Source: Lachnospiraceae bacterium
GTDB taxonomy: Bacteria; Bacillota; Clostridia; Lachnospirales; Lachnospiraceae
Assembly (NCBI GenBank): GCA_017396145.1
Contig: JAFQMS010000022.1
Coordinates: 1 to 57,573, forward strand
Length of the DNA stretch: 57,573 nucleotides
Reading direction: 5' to 3'
The first letter of the stretch is position 1. Each line of letters opens with the position of its first letter. This document shows positions 32,800 to 42,565 of this stretch, in pieces. Made by a program: the position numbers and the translations under genes. A model generated the notes under the pieces. The model was given only the letters and a program-made list of their open reading frames with translations, did no database searches and was not told where the DNA came from.

Positions 32800-32921
32800 T
32801 GTATTCTCCGTTTTTAATTGTTTTTCGTACTAAATTAATATGTTTTATTTTAACAAAAAAGTTTGTGAGTTGTATAGAGTAATGTATAAAAAATACAAAA
32901 AATAAAAATTTAATTTAAAAT

Positions 32922-32975
32922 GTTGACAAGGCAACAAAAGATGATTATAATGAGGTGAAATGTTGAGTGGTCAAC
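32922..32975 (+). promoter_or_regulatory. marR promoter with two 14-bp inverted-repeat operators
   Basis: A consensus promoter, TTGACA (32923-32928), 17 bases, TATAAT (32946-32951). Operator 1, GTTGACAAGGCAAC (32922-32935), covers the -35 box. Operator 2, GTTGAGTGGTCAAC (32962-32975), lies just after the start site. Their centres are exactly 40 bases apart, on the same face of the DNA. This is a textbook arrangement for autorepression by the MarR dimer encoded next. Binding is inferred. Confidence 0.7.
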
Positions 32976-32998
32976 AAATATGCTAAGCGAGGATTAAT

Positions 32999-33448
32999 AT
33001 GTTAACAAGATTTGAAATGTTTTCCAGTGTAATTTCTGGAATAAACAGGTATATACAAAAGATAGAACGGGATGAAATGGTCAAGTATGGATATAAAGGA
33101 GCATATGCTCAGTATTTAGTGGCTCTTTGTAAATGTGATGAGGGTATGACCATGTCTAAATTATGTGAGGTCTGCGATAAGGACAAAGCCGCCGTTTCTA
33201 GAATGGTGACAGAACTTGTTCAAAAGGATTTGGTAGTAAAGAAAACACAGGATAATAAAACATATAAGGGAAGACTGTTTCTTACAGACAAAGGCAGGGA
33301 AGCAGCAGGTTTTGTTATGAATAAAGCCAGAAAGGCTGTGTTTGAAGTGGGTGGAGAATTAAGCGACAAGGAAAGAGAGATACTTTATAAGTCATTAGAG
33401 AGTATCTCTAAAAATTTAAAGAGAGTTTCTAACGAAGGAATAGAATAA
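32999..33448 (+). CDS. MarR-family transcriptional regulator
   Basis: A 149-residue MarR regulator with the winged helix-turn-helix at about 45-110 (MTMSKLCEVCDKDKAAVSRM, KKTQDNKTYKGRLFLTDKG). The N- and C-terminal helices form the dimer. GCGAGGA precedes the ATG. The two strong inverted repeats in its own promoter suggest autorepression. The DegV gene follows after 25 bases and is probably co-regulated, tying it to fatty-acid handling; that is inference. Confidence 0.92.
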   Translation: MLTRFEMFSSVISGINRYIQKIERDEMVKYGYKGAYAQYLVALCKCDEGMTMSKLCEVCDKDKAAVSRMVTELVQKDLVVKKTQDNKTYKGRLFLTDKGREAAGFVMNKARKAVFEVGGELSDKEREILYKSLESISKNLKRVSNEGIE

Positions 33449-33473
33449 TAAGTATAAAAAAGGAGAATTAAAA

Positions 33474-34316
33474 ATGAGTGTTAGAATAGTAGTGGATTCA
33501 GGTGCAGATATAGAAAACGAATACAAGGATAAAGTTACTGTTGTTCCCCTTACAGTAAGTTTTAAAGGGGTGGAATATATAGACGGAGTGACTATTACTC
33601 ATAAGGAGTTTTATGAAAAACTCATTGAAAGTGATGACCTTCCAACAACAAGTCAGGCAACACCTATGGCGTTTGAGGAAGTATTTAAAGAAGGTAAGAA
33701 AGCAGGTGATGAACTGGTTGTCTTAACTTTATCGTCTAAACTTTCAGGAACATATCAAAGTGCTATGATTGCAGCAGCAAATTACGATAATGTTTATGTG
33801 GTAGATACTAACTTAGTGGCAATTGGAATGGGTGTTTTGACGAGAATTGCCATTAACTATATGGAAGAAGGATTAGATGCAAAAAGTATTGCAATTAGGT
33901 TAGAAGAAGATAAGAAAAAAGTAAGGCTTATTGCTATGCTAGATACCCTTGAGTATTTAAAAAAAGGAGGAAGGATTTCTGCTGCAGCAGCATTTGCAGG
34001 AGGAGTGCTTTCCATAAAGCCTGTAATATGTGTTAGAGAAGGTGTTGTGGAGATACTTGGCAAGGCAAGAGGGTCTAAACAAGGTAATAACCTTCTTATT
34101 AAGGAAATAGAAAACTCAGGTGGAGTAGATTATTCTAAACCTATTTTGTTAGGTTATACAGGTCTTTCTAAGCATTTAATCAACAAATATATAGAAGATA
34201 GTGAGAGTTTGTGGAAAGGTAAAGTAGATGAGTTGGCTGTAACAACTATAGGTAGTGTTATAGGAACTCATGTGGGACCAGGTGCCATTGCTGTAGCATT
34301 TATAAGCAATGTATAA
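33474..34316 (+). CDS. DegV-family fatty-acid-binding protein
   Basis: A 280-residue DegV protein (VRIVVDSGADIENEY, TSQATPMAFEE, SSKLSGTYQSA, LEYLKKGGRIS, GTHVGPGAIAVAF). The family binds a fatty acid between two domains, and some (FakB) deliver it to the FakA kinase for phospholipid synthesis. No fakA gene is nearby. Co-transcribed with the MarR gene, and closed by a strong terminator at 34323. Full-length and ordinary. Confidence 0.93.
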   Translation: MSVRIVVDSGADIENEYKDKVTVVPLTVSFKGVEYIDGVTITHKEFYEKLIESDDLPTTSQATPMAFEEVFKEGKKAGDELVVLTLSSKLSGTYQSAMIAAANYDNVYVVDTNLVAIGMGVLTRIAINYMEEGLDAKSIAIRLEEDKKKVRLIAMLDTLEYLKKGGRISAAAAFAGGVLSIKPVICVREGVVEILGKARGSKQGNNLLIKEIENSGGVDYSKPILLGYTGLSKHLINKYIEDSESLWKGKVDELAVTTIGSVIGTHVGPGAIAVAFISNV

Positions 34317-34322
34317 AAAGAT

Positions 34323-34354
34323 AATGTCTGCATAAATTTTTGCAGACATTTTTT
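34323..34354 (+). terminator. Intrinsic terminator after degV
   Basis: AATGTCTGCA (34323-34332) pairs with TGCAGACATT (34341-34350), followed by a T run through 34354. It ends the marR-degV unit before the dgt operon. Confidence 0.88.
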
Positions 34355-34446
34355 GCATTCAACTCAACCAACTTTTTTAAAAATAAAAAAGGAAAACGAA
34401 GTGTTACGTTGTATACTTAATATGCGGGGAAGACAAGGAGACTAAA

Positions 34447-35466
34447 TTGAGTACACTTAATCTAAGAAAGATTCAAGAAGAAAGAGAACACCAGATACTA
34501 AGTCGATACGCAGCTTTTTCTGATGCAAGTAGAGGTAGAGATAGAGATGAGCCTGCATGTGATATAAGACCTGCTTATCAAAGAGATAGGGACAGAATAC
34601 TTCATTGTAAAGCCTTTCGTAGACTTATGCACAAGACGCAGGTGTTCTTGCACCCGGAAGGTGATCACTATAGAACAAGACTTACACATACTTTAGAGGT
34701 ATCTCAAAATGCCAGAACTATTGCAAGAGCACTAAAACTTAACGAGGATCTTGCAGAAGCAATAGCCCTTGGTCACGATTTGGGGCACACACCATTTGGT
34801 CACGCCGGAGAGCGAGCGCTTAATGAGATATCAAAAACAGACTTTTGTCATAGCGATCAAAGTGTAAGAGTGGTAGAGATACTTGAAAAGCATGGTGAAG
34901 GGTTGAATCTTACATGGGAAGTAAGGGACGGAATAAGAAATCATAGAACATCTGGAAGACCGGCAACATTAGAAGGTAAGATAGTTCGTCTTTCTGATAA
35001 AATAGCTTATATTAATGCAGATATAGATGATGCTATAAGAGGTCAGATTATTAAGGAAGATGATATACCTAATTCACTTAGGGATATTCTTGGTACCTCA
35101 ACGCGCAACAGGTTGGACAGAATAATTCATGATATTGTTATTAATAGTTTGGATAAAGATGATATTATGATGTCTAAACCATTTGAAGAGGCAATTGCGG
35201 ATTTAAGAAAGTTTATGTTCAAATCAGTATATACCAATAAAGAAGCAAAAGGTGAGGAAGCCAAGGCTGAGAAGATGGTTAAGTCGTTGTATGAGTATTA
35301 TGTAGAAGATATTAACAGACTACCTTCAGAATATGTGTATATGATTCGTGAAATGCATGAGAATCCTCACAAGGTTGTGTGTGACTACATTGCGGGAATG
35401 ACTGACAGATATGCGGTTTCAGTGTATAAGAATCTTGTAATTCCATTTTCATGGAATGTTTACTAA
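34447..35466 (+). CDS. dgt: dGTP triphosphohydrolase-like HD protein
   Basis: A 339-residue HD-domain protein of the dGTPase-like type that hydrolyses deoxynucleoside triphosphates. Metal-site motifs are visible: RTRLTHTLEVSQ, LGHDLGHTPFGHAGE, GIRNHRTSGR and VRLSDKIAYINADIDDA. It has a TTG start at 34447 with AAGGAGA six bases upstream. In many Clostridia it lies directly before dnaG, as here, so it heads the primase/sigma operon. Full-length. Confidence 0.92.
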   Translation: MSTLNLRKIQEEREHQILSRYAAFSDASRGRDRDEPACDIRPAYQRDRDRILHCKAFRRLMHKTQVFLHPEGDHYRTRLTHTLEVSQNARTIARALKLNEDLAEAIALGHDLGHTPFGHAGERALNEISKTDFCHSDQSVRVVEILEKHGEGLNLTWEVRDGIRNHRTSGRPATLEGKIVRLSDKIAYINADIDDAIRGQIIKEDDIPNSLRDILGTSTRNRLDRIIHDIVINSLDKDDIMMSKPFEEAIADLRKFMFKSVYTNKEAKGEEAKAEKMVKSLYEYYVEDINRLPSEYVYMIREMHENPHKVVCDYIAGMTDRYAVSVYKNLVIPFSWNVY

Positions 35467-35514
35467 ATAAAAGGTAATAATTATCGGAACCTAGAATACA
35501 TTTGGGAGGAGTTT

Positions 35515-37338
35515 ATGTACTATTCTCAAGAAATAATAGAAGAAGTAATGCAAAAAAATGACATTGTAGATGTTATTTCTCAAAGGGTGAGACTTAAGAA
35601 GAATGGAAGTAATCATATGGGATTATGTCCGTTTCATAACGAAAAAAGCCCATCCTTTAGTGTAAGCCGAACTAAGCAGATGTACCATTGTTTCGGATGC
35701 GGAGTGGGCGGTAACGTATATACGTTTGTGATGGAATATGAGAATTATTCCTTTGTTGAAGCGTTAAAACTTCTGGCCGACAGAGTTGGGGTAACACTGC
35801 CGGAAGCAGAGTATACACCAGAACAAAAACGCCAGTTAAATACAAAACAGCAATTATTAGAAATTAATAAAAAAGCAGCAATATTTTACTATAGCCAATT
35901 ATTTGGTCCTTCTGGTGCTAATGCTTTGGGATATCTTAAAGGCAGACAACTTTCAGAAGAAGTAATAAAAAGATTTGGTCTTGGATATTCAGATATAAGT
36001 GGCAAGAATTTGTATAAATATCTTAGAAACGAAGGGTATTCAGATGAGATATTAAAGATTTCGGGACTATTTACTTTTGATGAAAAAAAGGGAGCATATG
36101 ATAAGTTTTGGAACAGAGTTATGTTTCCTATAATGGATGTTAACAGTAAGGTGATAGGTTTTGGCGGTCGCGTAATGTCAGATGCAAAACCGAAGTATCT
36201 TAATTCTCCGGAGACAATACTTTTTGACAAGAGTAGAAATCTGTTTGGAATGAATATAGCGAGAACATCTAGAAGTAAGAATATTATTATTTGTGAAGGA
36301 TATATGGATGTTATTTCCTTACATCAGGCAGGATTTAATAATGCGGTAGCATCTTTGGGAACTGCGTTAACAGGACTACAGGCTGCTTTAATCAAAAGAT
36401 ATACGGAGGATGTAATCCTTTGTTATGATAGTGATGAAGCAGGTACTAAAGCGGCTATGAGAGCCATTCCTATACTAAAGGAAGCAGGGCTTACAACTAG
36501 GGTGATTGACTTAAGGCCATATAAGGATCCGGATGAGTTTATTAAGGAATTAGGAAGAGAAGAGTTTGAAAAGCGTTTAGATAATGCAAGGACAAGCTTT
36601 AATTTTGAGATGGAGATTATAGAAAAGAACTATGATTTACAAGATCCGGAAAGTAAGACGAAGTTTATTAATGATATGGCTAAAAAAATGCTTGAGTTTG
36701 GACAAGAAGTGGAACGTAATGTGTATGCCCAGGCAGTGGCCCAAAAGTATGGGATAGCTATCAAAGATTTTCAAGGACTTGTTAATCATTATGGTGCTAT
36801 TATGATGTCAGGTGGTAAGAATAGCATAGATAATATTGAAACTAACAGTGTAAAGCACAATAAAAAGAAAGAAAAAGTAAGCACAGAAGATGCAGTTAAG
36901 AAAAGTCAAAGATTGTTGCTTACCTGGATGGTGGATGATACTAGTCTTATGCATAAACTTAAGGAATTTATTACACCAAAAGATTTTAAAGATGTAATCT
37001 ACAATAAAGCCGCTCATATGTTATTTGAACAATATGAGACAGAAGGCAAGGTGTTTCCGGCATCAATAATAAATGCCTTTGAACTAAAAGAGGAGCAGAC
37101 CATGGTTGCGGCTTTATTTAATACAGATTTAGAGTCAGAACTTAGAGTTATGCTTGGGTTGGATACAGATGATGAGATAATGAATTCGTTGCAAAAAGAA
37201 AGAGCGATTAATCAGATTGTAAAACGAATTAAAACTTACAGTATAGAGTATGACCTGCGTACATGTGGAGATATTATGATGATTCAGGAATGCTATAAAA
37301 ATAAGGCAAAACTTGAAAAAATGCATATTTCTCTTTAA
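35515..37338 (+). CDS. dnaG: DNA primase DnaG
   Basis: A 607-residue primase that makes RNA primers at the replication fork. The N-terminal CHC2 zinc finger (CPFHNEKSPSFSV, YHCFGCGVGG) is intact. The TOPRIM core has IICEGYMDVISLHQAGF and CYDSDEAGTKAA with the catalytic acidic residues. The C-terminal helicase-binding part is poorly conserved, as usual. GGGAGGAG precedes the ATG. Forty bases before rpoD, forming the classic macromolecular-synthesis cluster. Confidence 0.97.
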   Translation: MYYSQEIIEEVMQKNDIVDVISQRVRLKKNGSNHMGLCPFHNEKSPSFSVSRTKQMYHCFGCGVGGNVYTFVMEYENYSFVEALKLLADRVGVTLPEAEYTPEQKRQLNTKQQLLEINKKAAIFYYSQLFGPSGANALGYLKGRQLSEEVIKRFGLGYSDISGKNLYKYLRNEGYSDEILKISGLFTFDEKKGAYDKFWNRVMFPIMDVNSKVIGFGGRVMSDAKPKYLNSPETILFDKSRNLFGMNIARTSRSKNIIICEGYMDVISLHQAGFNNAVASLGTALTGLQAALIKRYTEDVILCYDSDEAGTKAAMRAIPILKEAGLTTRVIDLRPYKDPDEFIKELGREEFEKRLDNARTSFNFEMEIIEKNYDLQDPESKTKFINDMAKKMLEFGQEVERNVYAQAVAQKYGIAIKDFQGLVNHYGAIMMSGGKNSIDNIETNSVKHNKKKEKVSTEDAVKKSQRLLLTWMVDDTSLMHKLKEFITPKDFKDVIYNKAAHMLFEQYETEGKVFPASIINAFELKEEQTMVAALFNTDLESELRVMLGLDTDDEIMNSLQKERAINQIVKRIKTYSIEYDLRTCGDIMMIQECYKNKAKLEKMHISL

Positions 37339-37377
37339 GGCGGTTAGAATATTAAGATAATGTAAAGGAAGGGTGCT

Positions 37378-38526
37378 ATGGACGAGAATACAGTAAAGTT
37401 TATGGAAAGGCTTAAAGAATTATTAGAGGTAGCAAGAAAGAAGGACAATGTTCTTGAGATTCAAGAGGTTAATGACTTTTTTGTAGGCTTTGAGCTAGAT
37501 GATAAAAAGGTAGAAAAAGTATATGATTATCTTGAAAAAAATGGTGTTGATGTGCTTAGAGTGGACATTGATATAGATAACATAGACGATATAGACGATT
37601 TTGATGCCCTAGAACCGTTAGAAGAAGATCTTATACTAGATCCTGATGAAGAGGAAGAATTAAAGAATACAGAACTAACTGTACCTGATGGTGTGGCAGT
37701 AGATGACCCTGTAAGAATGTATTTAAAAGAGATTGGAAAGGTACCACTTCTTACAGCAGATGAGGAAATTGAATTGGCAAAACATATGGAACAAGGTGAT
37801 AGTACTGCAAAGAAAAGACTTGCTGAGGCCAATCTTCGTCTTGTTGTAAGTATTGCGAAAAGATATGTAGGACGTGGAATGTTATTTTTGGATTTGATTC
37901 AGGAAGGTAATCTAGGTCTTATTAAAGCGGTGGACAAGTTTGATTATAGAAAGGGATATAAGTTTAGTACCTATGCAACATGGTGGATAAGACAAGCCAT
38001 CACCAGAGCCATAGCAGATCAGGCAAGAACCATTAGAATTCCGGTTCATATGGTTGAAACAATTAACAGACTTATACGAGTGCAAAGACAATTGTTACAA
38101 GAACTTGGAAGAGAACCACAACCGGAAGAAATTGCCCAAACTCTTGGAATATCTGTTGAAAAGGTTAGAGAGATTCAAAAGATTTCTCAAGAGCCGGTGT
38201 CTTTAGAAACGCCAATAGGTGAAGAAGAAGACAGCCATCTTGGAGACTTTATCCAAGATGATAATGTTCCGGTGCCAGCAGATGCAGCAGCCTTTTCTTT
38301 GCTAAGACAACAGTTAGATGAAGTATTAGATACCCTTACTGAAAGAGAACAAAAAGTACTTAGACTTCGTTTTGGCTTATCTGATGGTCGAGCAAGAACA
38401 TTAGAAGAGGTTGGCAAGGAGTTTAAGGTTACAAGAGAACGTATAAGACAGATTGAAGCAAAGGCGTTAAGAAAACTTCGCCATCCAAGCAGAAGTAGAA
38501 AATTAAAGGATTATTTGGAAGAGTAA
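37378..38526 (+). CDS. rpoD: Housekeeping sigma factor RpoD/SigA
   Basis: A 382-residue group 1 sigma factor. An acidic N-terminus ([14 protein letters not shown]) takes the place of region 1.1. Region 1.2 ([15 protein letters not shown]), region 2 ([34 protein letters not shown]), region 3 and region 4 ([20 protein letters not shown]) are complete. It recognises TTGACA/TATAAT promoters of the kind seen throughout this window. AAGGAAGGG gives the start. Typical size for Firmicutes. Confidence 0.98.
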   Translation: MDENTVKFMERLKELLEVARKKDNVLEIQEVNDFFVGFELDDKKVEKVYDYLEKNGVDVLRVDIDIDNIDDIDDFDALEPLEEDLILDPDEEEELKNTELTVPDGVAVDDPVRMYLKEIGKVPLLTADEEIELAKHMEQGDSTAKKRLAEANLRLVVSIAKRYVGRGMLFLDLIQEGNLGLIKAVDKFDYRKGYKFSTYATWWIRQAITRAIADQARTIRIPVHMVETINRLIRVQRQLLQELGREPQPEEIAQTLGISVEKVREIQKISQEPVSLETPIGEEEDSHLGDFIQDDNVPVPADAAAFSLLRQQLDEVLDTLTEREQKVLRLRFGLSDGRARTLEEVGKEFKVTRERIRQIEAKALRKLRHPSRSRKLKDYLEE

Positions 38527-38528
38527 TT

Positions 38529-39290
38529 ATGGGTAAAATAGAATTATCAAAAAGACTTGCTATGGTTGCAGGACTAGTTACTGACTCAAAATCAGTGGCA
38601 GATATAGGTTGTGACCATGCCTATACATCCATTTATATTATGGAGAACAAATTAGCAGACAAGGTTATTGCCATGGATGTTAATAAAGGGCCTGTAGAAA
38701 TAGCCAAGAAGAATATAAAACTATACGGCATGGATGACTGCATTGAGGTGAGACTTTCTGATGGAACAGAAAAACTGTCAGAGAATGAGGTTGATACTTT
38801 ACTCATTAGTGGTATGGGTGGTGCGCTTACTGTAAGGATATTGTCTATGAGACCGGAGATTATAGCACGGTGCAAGTATTTAGTTTTGTCCCCTCAATCA
38901 GAATTGTTTTTGGTGAGAGAATACCTTAGAACAATTGGATTTAAGATAATTAAAGAAGATATGGTTAAGGATGAAGAGAAATACTATGTAGGCATAAAAG
39001 CCTTAAATACATACAATGAATGCCGTAACAATAATATTTGTGTTAATGGGAATAGTTCCAATAATGAAAACATTTCCGTGTTTGACAGATTTGGTGAGTA
39101 TCTTTTGTTAAATAGAAATGATGTACTAAAAGAGTATTTAATCTATTCCTTAAATCAAAATGAAGATATTTTGCTGCAATTAGAAAGCGCTTATAAAAAA
39201 GGGGAATCAGATAGTGTAAGAAGACGAATAAAGGAGATAAAAGAACTAATTAACAACATAAAGGAAGGAATGAAATATTATGGAATGTAG
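38529..39290 (+). CDS. trmK: tRNA (adenine22-N1)-methyltransferase TrmK
   Basis: A 253-residue SAM-dependent methyltransferase that modifies A22 of tRNA. The SAM-binding core shows ADIGCDHAYTSIYI and VIAMDVNKGPVEIAKKN. LLISGMGG and LVLSPQSE mark the TrmK catalytic region. A C-terminal helical coiled coil follows. It starts two bases after rpoD, and its end overlaps the next gene by 11 bases, the usual rpoD-trmK-nif3 order of Firmicutes. Confidence 0.95.
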   Translation: MGKIELSKRLAMVAGLVTDSKSVADIGCDHAYTSIYIMENKLADKVIAMDVNKGPVEIAKKNIKLYGMDDCIEVRLSDGTEKLSENEVDTLLISGMGGALTVRILSMRPEIIARCKYLVLSPQSELFLVREYLRTIGFKIIKEDMVKDEEKYYVGIKALNTYNECRNNNICVNGNSSNNENISVFDRFGEYLLLNRNDVLKEYLIYSLNQNEDILLQLESAYKKGESDSVRRRIKEIKELINNIKEGMKYYGM

Positions 39291-40407
39291 AGAGATAATA
39301 AAACTTATGGAAAAACTTGCGCCTTGCAAATATGCTCTTGAATGGGATAATGTAGGACTTTTAGTGGGAAGAGATAATAAAGATGTTAAAACTGTTATGG
39401 TAGCCTTAGATAGTTCTATGGCAGTTATAGAAGAAGCTGTAAAGAATAATGTAGATATGTTAATAACTCATCACCCACTTATCTTTTCACCAATTAAAAG
39501 GGTAAACTTTAATGATCCAATAGGTAAGAAGATATTTCTACTTGCCAATAATGATATTAGTTATTATGCGGCACATACTAACTTAGATGTGGCTGTTATG
39601 GCACACATTGCGGGAAAGATGTTTGGGCTTACTAATACTAATTCACTTGAAGAAAGTTATAGTGAGACTGTATATAAGGTTTCAGTTTTTGTGCCTGTAT
39701 CTCATGCCCTTAAGGTTAGAGATGCAATGACAAGAGAAGGTGCAGGTTACATAGGTGGATATTCCCACTGTACATTTATGGGTGACGGAAAAGGAAGCTT
39801 TAAGGCTCTTGATGGTAGTGAACCTTATGTGGGATTGGTTAATGAACTTACTACGGTTGATGAAACTAAGATTGAAACAGTTGTAAAAGAAGAAAACTTA
39901 GACAGAGTAATTAAGGCAATGCTTAAGGTTCACCCATATGAAGAAGTTGCATATGATATATATAAACTTGAGAATAAGATAGATGAAAAAGGAATAGGTA
40001 TAAGAGGGTATATTAATAATGATATTACTTTAGAAGAACTTGCTAATATGGTAAAAGACAAATTTGAAGCAGATACAGTTAAGGTGTGCGGAAATCTTCG
40101 CAAGAAAGTTGTTTCTGTTGCTATTTGTCCGGGTGCTGGAAAAAGCGTTATAAAGAACGCAATCAAAGCAAAGGTAGATGTTTTGATTACAGGTGATATT
40201 GACCATCATACAGCTTTAGATGCATGGGAAGCAGGAATGGCTATTATAGATGGCGGACATTTCATGACAGAGCATTTTATAGTTGATTATTTAAGAGATT
40301 ATTTAATTAATTCAGTTTACAATTCAGATGACGACCTGTTTTCTAATAATCGAAAACTTGAAGTTATTAAGGCACAGGAGAAGGAGCCTTTTACAGTTTT
40401 AAATTAA
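39280..40407 (+). CDS. Nif3-like dinuclear metal center protein
   Basis: A 375-residue Nif3/YqfO-family protein. N-terminal metal ligands appear in LITHHPLIFSPIKRV and AAHTNLDVA. The inserted PII-like domain is at about 130-230 (VFVPVSHALKVRDAM, VHPYEEVAYD). C-terminal ligands are in ITGDIDHHTALDA and DGGHFMTE. The family forms hexamers; roles in GTP cyclohydrolase-like chemistry are proposed, but the true substrate is unknown. Overlaps trmK, so translationally coupled. Confidence 0.94.
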   Translation: MECREIIKLMEKLAPCKYALEWDNVGLLVGRDNKDVKTVMVALDSSMAVIEEAVKNNVDMLITHHPLIFSPIKRVNFNDPIGKKIFLLANNDISYYAAHTNLDVAVMAHIAGKMFGLTNTNSLEESYSETVYKVSVFVPVSHALKVRDAMTREGAGYIGGYSHCTFMGDGKGSFKALDGSEPYVGLVNELTTVDETKIETVVKEENLDRVIKAMLKVHPYEEVAYDIYKLENKIDEKGIGIRGYINNDITLEELANMVKDKFEADTVKVCGNLRKKVVSVAICPGAGKSVIKNAIKAKVDVLITGDIDHHTALDAWEAGMAIIDGGHFMTEHFIVDYLRDYLINSVYNSDDDLFSNNRKLEVIKAQEKEPFTVLN

Positions 40408-40419
40408 GAAGAAAGGATT

Positions 40420-40451
40420 GCTTTTGTAAGCGTGGGGCTTATTACAAAGGC
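40420..40451 (+). promoter_or_regulatory. Hairpin before the nucleoside kinase
   Basis: GCTTTTGTAA (40420-40429) pairs with TTACAAAGGC (40442-40451) with one G-T wobble. It sits immediately before the GAAGG ribosome site of the next gene and has no T tract. It may tune translation or be an RNA-processing site. Low certainty. Confidence 0.35.
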
Positions 40452-40465
40452 GAAGGTAAAAACTT

Positions 40466-42124
40466 ATGGTGAATGTAAATATTTATGGAGAAAGCATAAG
40501 TGTAGCAAAGGGAACTCTTATAAGTTCTCTTTTAGAAAAATGTAATGGGAAAGAAAAATATGATGTTATTCTTGCTAAAGTGAATGGAAAACTTCAAGAA
40601 CTCAACAAGCCGTTAAAAGAAGATTGCACACTACAGTTTCTTACTACAGCCTCAAAGGATGGAAGTAAGACATATATGAGAGGCATGATATTTATGCTTA
40701 TTAAAGCGTTTTATGATGTTGTAGGCAAGGAAAATGTGGACAGATTCTATGTGGAGTTCTCTCTTGGAAGTGGTTTTTATTGTGAGTATAAAGGTGAGAA
40801 TATACTTGACGAGAAATTACTTTTGCAAGTTGATAAACGAATGAGAGAAATGGTAGCGGCAGATATACCATTTGTTAAAAAGTCAGTAGATACTGACGAA
40901 GCAGTTGCTTTATTTAAAAATCACGGAATGTATGATAAAGAAAAACTGTTTAAGTATCGAAGAGTTTCAAAAACAAATATATACTCTTTGGATGATTTTG
41001 ATGATTATTTTTATGGATATATGCCGGTAAGTACAGGAATACTTAAGTATTTTAAACTGCATTTGTTTGATGAGGGGTTAATTATTCAACTACCTTCATC
41101 TAAAACACCAGATATGCTTGATGAGTATAAACCACAGATAAAACTTTTTAATACTTTAAAAGAATCTAATCAGTGGGGTAGAACAATGGAAGTTGATACA
41201 ATAGGGGCACTTAATGATGTTATAGCATCAGGAAGAATTAATGATTTAATACTGGTACAAGAGGCATTTCAAGAGAAAAAGATAGCACAGATAGCTAGTC
41301 AGATTGTTCAGGAAAAAACCAAGAAGATAATTATGATTGCAGGTCCTTCATCATCAGGAAAGACTTCTTTTTCACACAGATTATCTATTCAACTTATGAC
41401 ACATGGCTTAAAGCCACATCCAATTGCAGTGGATAATTATTTTGTTAATAGAGAAGATACTCCATTAGATGAGGATGGTAACTATAATTTTGAGTGTATA
41501 GAGGCTATTGATACAAAACAATTTAACGAAGATATGTCAGCGCTTCTTAGAGGTGAGACAGTTGAAATACCAAGTTTTAATTTTAAGACAGGACAAAGAG
41601 AATATAAAGGCAACTATCTTACTATAGGTAAAGATGATATTCTTGTTGTTGAAGGAATTCATTGTTTGAACGATAAGTTATCTTATAGCCTTCCTTCGGA
41701 AAGTAAATTTAAGATATATATAAGTGCCTTGACTCAGATTAATATTGATGAACATAACAGAATATCTACTACAGATGGACGACTTATTAGAAGAATAGTA
41801 AGAGATTGTAGAACAAGAGGTACAAAGGCAAAGGATACTATTAAGATGTGGCCTTCTGTAAGAAGAGGTGAGGATGAGAATATCTTTCCTTTTCAGGGAG
41901 AAGCCGATGTTATGTTTAACTCAGCGCTCATATACGAATTGGCTGTTTTAAAACAGTATATAGAACCGGTGTTATTTGAGATAGATAGAGATTGTCCAGA
42001 GTATACTGAAGCAAAAAGACTTCTTAAGTTTATGGATTATGTTGTTGGAGTAGGAAGCAATGAAATTCCTAAAAATTCAATTTTAAGAGAATTTGTTGGA
42101 GGAAGTTGTTTTAATGTGGGATAA
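40466..42124 (+). CDS. Nucleoside kinase with TGS-like and uridine kinase domains
   Basis: A 552-residue fusion. The N-terminal ~60 residues look TGS-like (NIYGESISVAKGTLISSL), followed by a threonyl-tRNA synthetase second-domain-like region (KDGSKTYMRGMIFMLIKAFY), and a C-terminal uridine kinase/phosphoribulokinase ATPase from about 285 (MIAGPSSSGKTSFSHRL, then DNYFVNREDTPLDEDG and VEGIHCLND). It is a known clostridial architecture annotated as nucleoside kinase. Substrate specificity cannot be told from sequence. Likely transcribed with nif3. A hairpin precedes its ribosome site. Confidence 0.9.
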   Translation: MVNVNIYGESISVAKGTLISSLLEKCNGKEKYDVILAKVNGKLQELNKPLKEDCTLQFLTTASKDGSKTYMRGMIFMLIKAFYDVVGKENVDRFYVEFSLGSGFYCEYKGENILDEKLLLQVDKRMREMVAADIPFVKKSVDTDEAVALFKNHGMYDKEKLFKYRRVSKTNIYSLDDFDDYFYGYMPVSTGILKYFKLHLFDEGLIIQLPSSKTPDMLDEYKPQIKLFNTLKESNQWGRTMEVDTIGALNDVIASGRINDLILVQEAFQEKKIAQIASQIVQEKTKKIIMIAGPSSSGKTSFSHRLSIQLMTHGLKPHPIAVDNYFVNREDTPLDEDGNYNFECIEAIDTKQFNEDMSALLRGETVEIPSFNFKTGQREYKGNYLTIGKDDILVVEGIHCLNDKLSYSLPSESKFKIYISALTQINIDEHNRISTTDGRLIRRIVRDCRTRGTKAKDTIKMWPSVRRGEDENIFPFQGEADVMFNSALIYELAVLKQYIEPVLFEIDRDCPEYTEAKRLLKFMDYVVGVGSNEIPKNSILREFVGGSCFNVG

Positions 42125-42167
42125 ATGTGATATAATGTAATATATAAGAGAAGAGCGTTTACATAAG

Positions 42168-42504
42168 AAAATGAGCAGCACTATAAGCCGAGTTCTGTAT
42201 TGGATGATCATCTTTCTAGTCCTGATGTTACCATCAGGCTCAAGCGACCTACCTTACAGCGCGACGGGCAGCCGCATTGCTGAATTTTTGGTCTTGCTTC
42301 GAGTGGGGTTTACATGGCCACAGTATGTTACCATACTGGCGGTGGGCTCTTACCCCACCTTTCCACCCTTACCACATAAGTGGCGGTTTATTTCTGTTGC
42401 ACTAGCCTTAGAGTCGCCTCTACCGGACGTTATCCGGCACCCTGCCCTATGAAGCTCGGACTTTCCTCACCGTGACGGCGCGATCATCTGTGCTACTCAT
42501 TTCC
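42168..42504 (-). ncRNA. rnpB: RNase P RNA, class A
   Basis: Read on the minus strand, the RNA starts near 42504 with ATGAGTAGCACAGATGATC and then CGTCACGGTGAGGAAAGTC, the universal 5' core. The 3' part reads ACAGAACTCGGCTTATAGTG and closes with GCTGCTCAT, which pairs with the 5' end to form P1. It is the catalytic RNA that trims tRNA 5' ends. An open frame on the plus strand at 42171-42452 is spurious. Exact ends are approximate within a few bases. Confidence 0.96.
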
Positions 42505-42509
42505 AAACT

Positions 42510-42538
42510 ATTTTAGCATTGGTCCTTTGATAAGTAAA
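42510..42538 (-). promoter_or_regulatory. rnpB promoter
   Basis: On the minus strand, TTTACT (42538-42533) is 17 bases from TAAAAT (42515-42510). That would start transcription about six bases before the RNase P P1 stem. It lies in the short gap shared with the divergent gene at 42566. Confidence 0.6.
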
Positions 42539-42565
42539 GGATAACTTTGCAAAAAGGAGGAGCCT

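Noticed and set aside
42171-42452. Plus-strand 93-codon open frame
   Set aside because: It lies entirely antisense to rnpB, whose conserved sequence explains the region; no ribosome site.
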